64,000 nucleotides of DNA, from assembly GCF_003386095.1 (NCBI RefSeq), contig NZ_QREG01000016.1:1-64000 (forward strand). The letters run 5' to 3'. Position 1 is the stretch's first letter; each line of letters opens with the position of its first letter. Both the position numbers and the translations under genes were made by a program. This document shows positions 35,077 through 43,796 of the stretch, piece by piece. The DNA is from Marinoscillum furvescens DSM 4134 (lineage in GTDB: Bacteria > Bacteroidota > Bacteroidia > Cytophagales > Cyclobacteriaceae). The notes under the pieces are model-generated. The model was not told the DNA's origin and ran no database searches. It saw only the letters and a list, made by a program, of their open reading frames with translations.

Positions 35077-37352
35077 TTAATAAGTATTTCAAAAATGGAA
35101 GCAGGTACAAGTGCTGAAGGGTGTTCGGCCTTGATCACCAATCCTTTCGTAGTGAAACCTTCCTCAAACTTCCAGGTATTGACGGTCTGATAATTGCCTT
35201 TCTGCTCAAACAGCAGCTGCCCATCGAGATCAAATACCTGATAGTTTCTCAGTGTAAAAGGCATCACGTTTTCAGGGTGTCCCATCAGCGTAGACTCCAT
35301 GGCATGATCATAATCCGTATCGAGGAAAAGCCTCAACAACTCGAGCTTTTTGGGCTCATCCCAGCTGATCGTAAGTGTTGGGGATGGGTCTGACAAATCG
35401 GCCACCCAGGCATTTGGCTGCAGCCACGGTCTGGCAATGCCATTGGAGAGGTTTTGTGCATCAAATACCTCCAGTGCCGGACTAATTTGCATGGCCAGGT
35501 TTTTACCTTCAGGTCGTCTTTTCGGTATCCAAAACTCAAAAGCATCGATACCAATACCTTCGGGTGGTGATTGTTTCCCCGTATTGGAAACCGCCTTATT
35601 TTCTCCGTTGAATACCGTAACAATACCTGTATAGCGATGATCGCTTTCCAAAACGGATACTCCATCATTAGAAAGGAGCGTAATAAATGCGTACTGATCC
35701 CCTGGCAATGTCTTTTTAAAAGCCACCGAAACTTCCTGCTCACCTGCCTTGAGTGGGATCATTTGTGTTTCGAGCGTCACTTCAGGAGTATAGTTGCTCG
35801 GCATTTCTGCACAGCGCAGTTGTATTTCCAGGGTTGTGTCCTTTTCGGCTTTAAGCTTTAGCTGAAACTTATATGCTTGCTCAGCCTTTAGCGGTAGCAG
35901 TTGAGCTACTGCTGTTTGAAGATTGAGCCAGCTTTCTCCCTGTGGTATTTCAGCAAGTTGCAATGTAGAACTCGCTGAGACGTTAGCTTCCGATATGAGA
36001 TTTTTAGCTCGGTCTACAGCTACTCCCGGAATCCCCTGCCCTATTTCATTGAGTGCATTCTGTAGGTCTTTGATTCTACTTTTATCCAGAAGGTCTTTAG
36101 GCTTCAGTCCATCTTTGGCACACAAGGCAGCAGCCATTCCCACGGCATTGCCTCCACTGCCGCAAGTAGCCATCACCCGGGTAGACCCAAAGGCCACGTG
36201 CGTCGCACTGATAATTCTGCCCGCCAGAAAGAGGTTTTCTATGTCTTTGCTCACATATGAGCGGTAAGGAATCTGGTAGACCCCCTTGGAGTGCCACTGG
36301 GTACAGCCCGACTGATCGCTGTAGATTCCGTCTGCAGGGTGCAGGTCTAGCGCCCAACCTCCATGCGCTACGGCATCCTCAAAAGTGCGCTGCTCTATTA
36401 CATCCTGCTGCCGCATCATATACAACCCTTCGAATCGGCGACTTTCCCGCTTACCAGGCACAGTAGCCACCCACTCCAGCGTGAGATCATCTACATCTTC
36501 AAACTCCCCGGAGTTTTTGATATGATCCCAAACACCATAGATCACTTTCCAAAGTTCCCACTTGATTTCCTCGGTTTTATGAACGGTATCCGTGCGCCCT
36601 CCGTACTCAAACCACCAGAAGCGGCATCCCATGTCCGTTTTGCTAATCAGCTTGTAGCGTGGGATTTGTTTGATATCATCCAATGCATAGGAAGGTGGAA
36701 TGTACTTCACCGGCTCTCCGGCACTTTTGCTGTAGAAATACATCGAGTGGCCGAGTAGCTCACCATAGTTTTGATCGGGAGCAAAAAGCTCCCCAAATTC
36801 CTCTTTGGTTTCGGCTCCCATACGAAAGCTGGCCCCAGCTTTGAAAGCCACCAGTCCATCCCCCGAGGCATCACAAAAGAGCGGGGCTTCCAGTACGTAT
36901 TTGGTGGAGTTTTGCGGATTAAATGCTGTAGCGCTTTCAATGTTTTTATCATCCTTTTTGGTAACGTCATACACGGAGGTATTCAGTAGCAACTTGATGT
37001 TTGGCTCCTGTATGACCTTATCCAGCAGAATGGTATCAAAGATGACCGCATTGCCTTCTTTGTTTTTGTACATATTCTCTACCAGGATCTCATCCATCAC
37101 GGCACCTTCGCGAGACCAACGATTGTTATTTCCCATATGAGAAGTAGCTCCGAGTATCCACAGCCTTACTTCTGAGGATGCATTGCCTCCCAGCACTGGA
37201 CGGTCCTGTACCAAAATGGTCCGGGCACCCGACCGGGCAGCAGTAATCGCCGCGCAAACTCCGGCCAATCCTCCTCCTACTATCACAAAATCACCCTGAA
37301 GGTGCTCAGTTGCCAGCTCTCTGGTGCCTGATTGAAATGCTTCTTGTATCAT
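35073..37352 (-). CDS. FAD-dependent oxidoreductase with C-terminal beta-sandwich region
   Basis: Residues 20-455 form an FAD_oxidored-type flavoprotein: dinucleotide motif VIVGGGLAGVCAAITAARSG near 23-42, then RPVLGGNASSEVRLW, and a C-terminal FAD contact FLAGRIISATHVAFGSTRVM. About 300 further residues are predicted beta-rich; the final part resembles a discoidin-like fold (LELLRLFLDTDYDHAMES, FEEGFTTKGLVIKAEH). No signal peptide is visible, so a cytoplasmic location is expected, which is odd for a protein with glycan-binding-like domains. The start is tightly constrained, only 3 bp after the transporter stop. It may oxidise an unusual sugar or an aglycone, but the substrate is unknown. Confidence 0.8.
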   Translation of the reverse strand: MIQEAFQSGTRELATEHLQGDFVIVGGGLAGVCAAITAARSGARTILVQDRPVLGGNASSEVRLWILGATSHMGNNNRWSREGAVMDEILVENMYKNKEGNAVIFDTILLDKVIQEPNIKLLLNTSVYDVTKKDDKNIESATAFNPQNSTKYVLEAPLFCDASGDGLVAFKAGASFRMGAETKEEFGELFAPDQNYGELLGHSMYFYSKSAGEPVKYIPPSYALDDIKQIPRYKLISKTDMGCRFWWFEYGGRTDTVHKTEEIKWELWKVIYGVWDHIKNSGEFEDVDDLTLEWVATVPGKRESRRFEGLYMMRQQDVIEQRTFEDAVAHGGWALDLHPADGIYSDQSGCTQWHSKGVYQIPYRSYVSKDIENLFLAGRIISATHVAFGSTRVMATCGSGGNAVGMAAALCAKDGLKPKDLLDKSRIKDLQNALNEIGQGIPGVAVDRAKNLISEANVSASSTLQLAEIPQGESWLNLQTAVAQLLPLKAEQAYKFQLKLKAEKDTTLEIQLRCAEMPSNYTPEVTLETQMIPLKAGEQEVSVAFKKTLPGDQYAFITLLSNDGVSVLESDHRYTGIVTVFNGENKAVSNTGKQSPPEGIGIDAFEFWIPKRRPEGKNLAMQISPALEVFDAQNLSNGIARPWLQPNAWVADLSDPSPTLTISWDEPKKLELLRLFLDTDYDHAMESTLMGHPENVMPFTLRNYQVFDLDGQLLFEQKGNYQTVNTWKFEEGFTTKGLVIKAEHPSALVPASIFEILIK

Positions 37353-37355
37353 TAA

Positions 37356-39005
37356 TTAGTGTCTATTTCTGTATATGATATATGCTCCTAAAATCAATAT
37401 GAGTGTCCCCATACCTGCTACGAGCAACAAGTGTTGCAGACTGATAATGGCCAGTACCACCATCAGTACCCCGGTGGCAGCAATGCCCATCCCGATCACA
37501 CGCCCGCCGCGTTTATTGCCACTGGCTTCCACTTCCGGCTCTATTTCCTGACTAGCTCTAAAGTCATCATAAGCCTGAGACTCTGAAGTGGACCAGGAGC
37601 CCATACGGGCTAAAACCTCCTGTAGTACCAGCAATAAAATGGGGATCCCAACTCCTGCGGTCATTTCCATAGCTCTATCGAGTTTGAAATCCAGCAGATG
37701 AGGCATGATAAACTTCAAAAAACCATTGATAGTCAATGATAGGAGTGTGATCGTTACCGCAGATCTCCCCGATAGGCTCCTGGAAAACAACGCCCAAATG
37801 GGTGGTAAAAACATGGCCCCGCCTGTCACTGCTGCTAAGCCCATCACCACTTCTACAATTCCGCCCATGTTAGGCACCAGCAGTGCGACTACTATCGTAA
37901 TCAACCCCAATACCACGGTACTGATTCTCCCTACTCGAACCAGCTGAGCATTGGTAGCATCCGGAAAAATGGCTTTGTACAGGTCGTTGGATAATACGCC
38001 TGCTGAAATGTTGAGGGTGGTATTTACCGAACTGGAGGTAGCAAACACCATCCCACCCAGCATGAGCCCCAGCATACCTACGGGAAGTACCTCTTTGCAC
38101 ATCAGCAGGTAAGCACCTTCGTCAGCCAGCCCGGTGAGTTCGGGATTGAGTGCCTTATAGATCATCGGTGGTAGCATCCAGATGACCGGGCTAATGAGGT
38201 AAAGCCCTCCGAAAAGTAGTCCCACTTTGCGTGCTTCTTTTGGCGAACCAACACTCGTATAGCGCTGTACATAGGCCCAGTTTCCCGCAATAAAAAACAG
38301 GTTATACAAGCCAAAGGCCACCATAAACCCCCAGGTGTATTCTGAGTTGGTCAATGTAAAAAAATGCTCCGGTGCCGCTGCTACAAAACCACTGACTCCT
38401 CCAATTTTGTCTAATGACAAAGGCATCACGATAAGCACGGCGGCAGTAAGTACGACAAACTGTAATACATCAGTGACTATCACCGCCCACAATCCACCCA
38501 CAGCGGTATAAATTAAAATTAGCACTCCCAAAAAGATTATGCTGGAGGCAATCGGTATGCCTGTAGAAACCTGAACGATTTTGGCAACCGGGTACAAAAA
38601 CGCACCCGTGGTAAACATGCTGATTCCCAGAAAAAGGTAGGTATATATCTTTTGAGTGTTTGGCCCCAGCCGCTCAGTGATAAACTGCGCCGCTGTGATG
38701 GCATTCGTCTTTTGCCACCTGGGAGCTATAAAAAGACCAATAACGAGTCCTGCGATGGCCATGGTCCACTGGATGGTGACCGCCACCCAGCCACTGGAGT
38801 AGGCTATAGACCCCCACACTACGAACGTGCCCGCTGAGAAAAAACTCATAAACAGTGACAAACCGCTCATCCACCAGGGCAAGGCTCCTCCAGCGGCAAA
38901 AAATGACTTTACGTTCTTTCCCGACTTGGAAAAACTCATCCCGCAGGTAAATACCAGCAGGGTAAAAACCAGAACAACACCTATATCTAATCCGCTCATT
39001 TTCAA
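37356..39005 (-). CDS. SSS-family sodium:sugar symporter
   Basis: Integral inner-membrane transporter of 549 residues with about 13 hydrophobic segments. SSS-family marks include FFAAGGALPWWMSGLSLFMS in the first loop and second helix, GGLWAVIVTDVLQFVV, and the ARKVGLLFGGLYLISPVIW region. The acidic/basic C-terminal loop before the last helix pair is also usual. It would import a monosaccharide released in the periplasm (D-galactose, L-galactose or 3,6-anhydro-L-galactose are candidates) with Na+. It is the first gene of a ten-gene operon (39005 to 22981) and is directly preceded by a cluster of LacI-type palindromes. Confidence 0.9.
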   Translation of the reverse strand: MKMSGLDIGVVLVFTLLVFTCGMSFSKSGKNVKSFFAAGGALPWWMSGLSLFMSFFSAGTFVVWGSIAYSSGWVAVTIQWTMAIAGLVIGLFIAPRWQKTNAITAAQFITERLGPNTQKIYTYLFLGISMFTTGAFLYPVAKIVQVSTGIPIASSIIFLGVLILIYTAVGGLWAVIVTDVLQFVVLTAAVLIVMPLSLDKIGGVSGFVAAAPEHFFTLTNSEYTWGFMVAFGLYNLFFIAGNWAYVQRYTSVGSPKEARKVGLLFGGLYLISPVIWMLPPMIYKALNPELTGLADEGAYLLMCKEVLPVGMLGLMLGGMVFATSSSVNTTLNISAGVLSNDLYKAIFPDATNAQLVRVGRISTVVLGLITIVVALLVPNMGGIVEVVMGLAAVTGGAMFLPPIWALFSRSLSGRSAVTITLLSLTINGFLKFIMPHLLDFKLDRAMEMTAGVGIPILLLVLQEVLARMGSWSTSESQAYDDFRASQEIEPEVEASGNKRGGRVIGMGIAATGVLMVVLAIISLQHLLLVAGMGTLILILGAYIIYRNRH

Positions 39006-39069
39006 TAATTCTCCAGTAAAAATCCCTTTTTGATGGCAAAGAAGAAACGGAAGGAAAGAATTTATTACC

Positions 39070-39114
39070 GGAAACGTTTCCGAAAACGTTTTCCTTTTCC
39101 GGAAACGATTTCGG
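39070..39114. promoter_or_regulatory. Cluster of LacI-type operator palindromes upstream of the SSS operon
   Basis: Two abutting perfect 12-bp palindromes, GGAAACGTTTCC (39070-39081) and GAAAACGTTTTC (39082-39093), are followed by an imperfect related site CCGGAAACGATTTCGG (39099-39114). Their centres share the ACGT/ACGA core typical of LacI/PurR/CcpA-family operators. The cluster is 65-110 bp upstream of the transporter start (39005, minus strand), the position of a promoter or upstream operator. No LacI-family gene is present in the window. No exact TAnnTTTG promoter motif was found nearby. Confidence 0.7.
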
Positions 39115-39185
39115 TGAAAATGAGCGATTGGAATAAGCTAGTTCAGGCTATTGACTTTGAATCTACATAATGCCTGATAATGTAA

Positions 39186-39214
39186 AAAACCTACAGGATA
39201 GTCCCGTAGGTTTT
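39186..39214 (-). terminator. Rho-independent terminator after the GH95-like gene
   Basis: AAAACCTAC (39186-39194) and GTAGGTTTT (39206-39214) form a 9-bp stem with an 11-nt loop; the minus strand then runs into six T residues. It lies about 60 bp after the stop at 39277 and separates the SusCD-side genes from the SSS operon promoter. Confidence 0.85.
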
Positions 39215-39276
39215 CATATCAACCGAGTTTACCGCCAAACAATTTTTTAACTTTTATGGTGGTCACATATGCTGGA

Positions 39277-41586
39277 TTACCAATTAGGAAATTCTGGCAC
39301 CTCCCACTCATAAACCTGATCATAGCTCTCACCTTCCTTGACACCATACAGGTTAATTTCTTCTTTAGGGTGAGGGATAACCCGAATTTGAGGTGACACA
39401 TGATTTCCTGCTCTAGATACACAGATTGAAGCTCCTTTTTTAAGATCGATTTCAAACTGACCATCTTCGATTTTTCTAATGGTAACAGTTTCTCCTTCAT
39501 CCGTTTGTTCAATATTTTCCCAATCGTCTACCTTTAGCATGCACGGGTTTCCTGAGAGACTTTTTATAGTTACCCACTCCGTTTGGCCATTTTTCCTTGA
39601 AGCACTTACCAGAAATCCCCCTTCCGCTCGCAAATCTTGAAAAACTGCATCCTGAAAGTCATCAGGAGTGGCAGGAAATACGCGGATTTTTCCTCCCCAA
39701 CTTTGGAGTACTAACTCAACGATCGCCGAAGCAGCACTTAATGGTGTTTCTATCACCGGGTTTCGACCTTTACCTTCCATATAAAAAGTATTGGGAAGGA
39801 GCATTGCCGATTGAATATTGCCATCTAAAAATTGCTGAAGCATGCTATTGGCATCATTTCCTCTACCTAATGCGGCATACAGAGAGGCCGCGCCTGTATA
39901 GGAATATCCCACCAGACCTTTGCTATCACCTATTTTGTGCCAATGCACCACAGACTTATCTACCAGTTCCTTCACTTCTGGTTGATCTGGATCCAACTGA
40001 AATAGTGGGTATAAACCTAGTAAATGTGAGTAATGGCGATGAGACATATCCACTGGCTGCTCACTACCAATCATCAATCCGTTTTCATCTTCGGGATAAG
40101 GGATTAGATCGTCTAGCAATTCTTTCCAATCTCCGATAAGCTCTTGATTGGTATTCGAACGATTACTGGTTTCGATGAGCGTAGTGAGTAGCCACCGAAC
40201 CAGGGACAGGTTGTAATTTGTATTTACAAACGACTTAAAACCATGATATTCTGGCGAGCCCATTGCGCTTAGCTCAATCTGCCCTTGCTCATTGGTTATC
40301 ATTTTGGTTTGATATACCTCCAAGACCCTTAGCGCTTTCGGTAGCCACTTCTCGGCTATGGCATCATAGTCTCCACGATAGCTATAAATCAACCAATAAT
40401 TATGTAAAGCCCATGCAAAATCTCCAAGATCTGCACCACTCTTCTTTGCCAACATAAAGTCAAAGTTGTCATCTATAAGGGCTATGAAATTCTCTGCCAG
40501 ATCTACATGATTTGTGGCATTAAAAGGCCAATAGGTAAGCTGTACGTTGAGGTTCCACCATAGTCCTGGCCAACCCGTATTCTTAAAAAAAGGACCAAGC
40601 AAATCCAATACAGGACCGTCTTCCCGAGAGCAAGCCGCCATCTTGTATAGCTGAATCCAATAGAAAGATTCCATACGCCCATCAGGGATTGATAAAAATG
40701 ACTTCTGAAAATAGTTGTGCCACCATTCACGATGGGCATCTATCAGGACATTAAAGTCTGTAGCAGCAACTATGTTTACGGTGTTGGATGCTACCAGAGC
40801 GGATACATTGGTGGCCGGAATCTCATTGGCCACCGAAACATACATTATTGATTGAGTCGTATTCTCTGCCTTTTCCAACCATGCTGTGGCATAATCTCCT
40901 CCAGCCAACAAGGGCTGCTCACATACCTCCACACCATTCACTTTTTTTAGTATCGGTCTAGGATTGAGCTGATAGTCCCCTATATCTTTTCGGGTATATA
41001 TTCGTGGTGAAAAAGGCAATCCAGGCATCCATCGCCACATATAATCAGCCTGACTCCCATTAACTTCTTCGGTAGAATGTACCTCAATGACATTTATCAT
41101 GTGCTCATAGGGCGTAAATGCTCTAAAGGTGATTTGTCCCAAATCAGTGACAATAACACCTCGTACTTCAGCATTATAAAGATCCTGACGAACGTCAATA
41201 TCTCTAATTTTTCCCGCAGGATGCAGCGTCATACGTCCAATATCAAGCCGTGAAAAATCGTATAGATCCGCTCCTTTGGTAGCCATTGATGTCTTTTTAT
41301 TAGGTGCTTTTCTATGATCGGTCACATCCTGACGTCCAACATGAAAATCTAGTCGATTTTCATCCATATTGGCATAGATCATCATGCCTACCATGCCATT
41401 CCCTACAAAGGCTCCTTCATTCCATTGCCCGGGTATTTCCTCCCAAACAAGGTCATGCTGTGACATAAATTCGGGCCAGTCAATACCACTTTCTTGTGCG
41501 ACGCTAATGTTAACCGCCAGAAGCATCAATAACACCAAACTTTTAAAAGAAAAATTTCGCAAACTTTTTCGCATGGGCTTACACAC
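39277..41586 (-). CDS. GH95-like alpha-L-fucosidase/alpha-L-galactosidase
   Basis: Exported enzyme of 769 residues (signal peptide about 10-30). The N-terminal beta-domain opens with HDLVWEEIPGQWNEGAFVGN as in GH95, and the central (alpha/alpha)6 barrel includes the GH95-like motif MSHRHYSHLLGLYPLFQLDPD (one residue differs from the canonical HRH-SHL-GLYP pattern). A small C-terminal beta-domain closes the protein. GH95 members remove alpha-L-fucose or alpha-L-galactose with inversion. In this setting alpha-L-galactosidase activity on desulfated porphyran oligosaccharides is attractive, because L-fucose is not expected in agarans. That is inference. It is 5 bp after the GH97 gene, with which it forms a pair, and is followed by a terminator. 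Confidence 0.78.
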   Translation of the reverse strand: MCKPMRKSLRNFSFKSLVLLMLLAVNISVAQESGIDWPEFMSQHDLVWEEIPGQWNEGAFVGNGMVGMMIYANMDENRLDFHVGRQDVTDHRKAPNKKTSMATKGADLYDFSRLDIGRMTLHPAGKIRDIDVRQDLYNAEVRGVIVTDLGQITFRAFTPYEHMINVIEVHSTEEVNGSQADYMWRWMPGLPFSPRIYTRKDIGDYQLNPRPILKKVNGVEVCEQPLLAGGDYATAWLEKAENTTQSIMYVSVANEIPATNVSALVASNTVNIVAATDFNVLIDAHREWWHNYFQKSFLSIPDGRMESFYWIQLYKMAACSREDGPVLDLLGPFFKNTGWPGLWWNLNVQLTYWPFNATNHVDLAENFIALIDDNFDFMLAKKSGADLGDFAWALHNYWLIYSYRGDYDAIAEKWLPKALRVLEVYQTKMITNEQGQIELSAMGSPEYHGFKSFVNTNYNLSLVRWLLTTLIETSNRSNTNQELIGDWKELLDDLIPYPEDENGLMIGSEQPVDMSHRHYSHLLGLYPLFQLDPDQPEVKELVDKSVVHWHKIGDSKGLVGYSYTGAASLYAALGRGNDANSMLQQFLDGNIQSAMLLPNTFYMEGKGRNPVIETPLSAASAIVELVLQSWGGKIRVFPATPDDFQDAVFQDLRAEGGFLVSASRKNGQTEWVTIKSLSGNPCMLKVDDWENIEQTDEGETVTIRKIEDGQFEIDLKKGASICVSRAGNHVSPQIRVIPHPKEEINLYGVKEGESYDQVYEWEVPEFPNW

Positions 41587-41591
41587 AATTG

Positions 41592-43601
41592 TTATATATC
41601 GGTATTATCCTTTTCAATGTGCAGAGCGAACCCCTCATTGGCTCCAAGCTCCGTGGTAAAGTTGTCTTCCTGCGTCCATCGCACTTCTTCAATTCTCACG
41701 TGGGTCCGGGTATCTACAGACTCATCGTCGGTATAAACCTTCGCAGTATAGCTTGTATCCGAAAGCAAGAAATCCAAATCAAAAGTTACTGTTCTGGCTT
41801 CCGGTCCGTTAATTCCACCGACGAACCAATCATTACCTTTTCTGCGTGCAATGACCCCAATCTTCCCGATCTCACCTACCAGCACTCGGGTTTCATCCCA
41901 TGTGGTAGGGACATTGTCAAAAAATTCCAACTCCGGCTCATTGCCAATAGTTTTGGTGTCGCCCCACAGTCCATCCAGTTTCTCGGGAGATGCTGGGGCT
42001 TTGTCATACCAGTACAAAAACTGAAGCGGACTGAACAAACAAACAGTTTTGGCTAACTGGGAGGCGTGAGACCCCATTTGTTCTACCCGACTATTGTAGT
42101 AGCACACTGTATTGTCCGCAGCACCCGCCAGCATGCGCGTAAACATGGTAATCAGTGTATGTTCATTAGATACACTGGTTTCATCCCCGGCAATTCCTTC
42201 TTGTGTCAACAGGTTGGGGTAAGTCCTTGAAAAACCAGTAGGACGATACTCATCATGTACATCTACAATGAGTTCATATTGTGCTGTCTTTTTGATAGCG
42301 TCATGCAGCCAGGCGGTAGCATCCTGATCTCCTACTCGCACAAAGCCATATTTGATCCCTGCTATTCCCCATTCTTTGAATAATGGAAGTAAATCATCTA
42401 ATTGTTTTTCCAGTGCTCGCCTGTTCACATAGAGCATTACCTTGACGCCACGTTCATTAGCATATGCGGTGATCTTTTCCAAATCGAAAGGCCCCTTGGA
42501 TCGGTTAGGGTCGAGGGTAAGAGTGGTAGCATCCGAATTATCGTCCATTTCATTGCCATACCAGCCAGCATCAAAATGTACATACTGCATGTTATGAGCT
42601 GCTACAAAATCAATGGCTTGTAATGCCCCTTGAGTAGTTAGGGTTGTTTCCCTTAACACCTTACCAGGAGTGATCCACGAATCATCTTCCAACTCATTAG
42701 GGTCATTGAGGTTTTGGATCAGGTAATTATTTTCCAGTAGCTCCCCATAACTTTCCCCCATCATGATCACTCTCCATGGTGACTGAAAAGGCAATTCTTT
42801 TTTGACTTTGTTGATGCTGCTTCTTCCACTTTTTAATGCTCCGGTGATCGTATCCTGCTCGGTTTTTTCTAGTCTTCCATCCAATGACGATAATATGGCT
42901 AGCGATGATCCAGGATTCGCATTATAGCTCAACCGTGCATAGTCGACTAGTTTAGCTTCGGCTAAAGCTATCTTGAGGTCCTGTCCGTACTCTATGAGCA
43001 AGGGTCTCTCCGCGCCATTCTTCAATTGACTGATGGGTATTTTTTGATACTCACCCTGAGCGGTTAGCAGTCCTGGTTTCCTTTCAGGTGTAGACCAAAC
43101 TTCATAGTCCTGATCAAATTGATAACTGATAAGTTCGTCATCCAATCTAAGAAATTTTAATCCGCGCTGTTCGGGGATTTCGTAGGCAAACGCCAACCCC
43201 TCATCATAGGCTCTGATGATCATTTTCAGTTTAGCCTCGGGGCTTTCCAACATGACCGTAAGCTCATTATAAACGTCTGGAATAAGGCTTCGTTCACCAA
43301 ATCGCGTGTTCCAGGAAGATTTCTGAGCGTGTTCCTCCACTGCCGTAACTTTATATTTACCACTAAAATCCAAATCCTTGGACAGCAAGTCGATCTCAGA
43401 GGGCTGGATGACTTTCTTACCTTCCCTCATGATTTGAAAAGAAATGCCGTCACCGTCTTCAGGGTATAATACAAAGGCATTTTTACCATTTGGAGATTCG
43501 ACTTTTAGAATGGTCACTTGCTTTTGCTCACACCCAAAAAGGCACCACAATAAAAAAATACTCAATATTCGATTCATCACTTTACGTTGATTTTTGAACA
43601 A
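41592..43601 (-). CDS. GH97 alpha-glycosidase, apparent inverting-type active site
   Basis: Lipoprotein of 669 residues (LFGC, C24; an internal start at M9 is possible). It shows the three GH97 parts: N-terminal beta-sandwich (25-290), TIM barrel (about 300-560, with FDAGWYGNE, HDEYRPTGFSRTYPN and GIAGDE) and a C-terminal beta-sandwich. At the place where retaining GH97 alpha-galactosidases have the nucleophile Asp, this protein has G419 (GIKYGFVRVGDQD). Glu residues at E451 and E468 could serve as catalytic base, as in inverting SusB-type enzymes. Family members act on alpha-glucosides or alpha-galactosides. Its substrate here may be an alpha-linked galactose branch or unit. There is a 195-bp gap upstream and a 5-bp gap to the GH95-like gene. 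Confidence 0.85.
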   Translation of the reverse strand: MFKNQRKVMNRILSIFLLWCLFGCEQKQVTILKVESPNGKNAFVLYPEDGDGISFQIMREGKKVIQPSEIDLLSKDLDFSGKYKVTAVEEHAQKSSWNTRFGERSLIPDVYNELTVMLESPEAKLKMIIRAYDEGLAFAYEIPEQRGLKFLRLDDELISYQFDQDYEVWSTPERKPGLLTAQGEYQKIPISQLKNGAERPLLIEYGQDLKIALAEAKLVDYARLSYNANPGSSLAILSSLDGRLEKTEQDTITGALKSGRSSINKVKKELPFQSPWRVIMMGESYGELLENNYLIQNLNDPNELEDDSWITPGKVLRETTLTTQGALQAIDFVAAHNMQYVHFDAGWYGNEMDDNSDATTLTLDPNRSKGPFDLEKITAYANERGVKVMLYVNRRALEKQLDDLLPLFKEWGIAGIKYGFVRVGDQDATAWLHDAIKKTAQYELIVDVHDEYRPTGFSRTYPNLLTQEGIAGDETSVSNEHTLITMFTRMLAGAADNTVCYYNSRVEQMGSHASQLAKTVCLFSPLQFLYWYDKAPASPEKLDGLWGDTKTIGNEPELEFFDNVPTTWDETRVLVGEIGKIGVIARRKGNDWFVGGINGPEARTVTFDLDFLLSDTSYTAKVYTDDESVDTRTHVRIEEVRWTQEDNFTTELGANEGFALHIEKDNTDI

Positions 43602-43796
43602 CTCTGATGCAAGTCAATAGACCATTATCAGCACACCTTTACGGTTATTTATAATACAGCTCGACTGTCGGCTCCAGACAAATTGCTCCGGTGCAGACAT
43701 ATTTGGCTCCCAATACTTTTATTGGGTCATGCGTTATATAATTTCACTTCAGTGGCATGCCAATTGCGGTTTGCATGCTTCCGGCTTACCAATGCC

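Noticed and set aside
39597-40139. 180-codon plus-strand frame
   Set aside because: Antisense to the GH95-like gene; sequence has no recognisable domain.
43709-43726. CCCAAT/ATTGGG hairpin as a terminator after the alginate-lyase-fold gene
   Set aside because: Only six base pairs and no T-run on the minus strand. It may be chance, so whether the GH97-GH95 pair is transcribed separately stays open.
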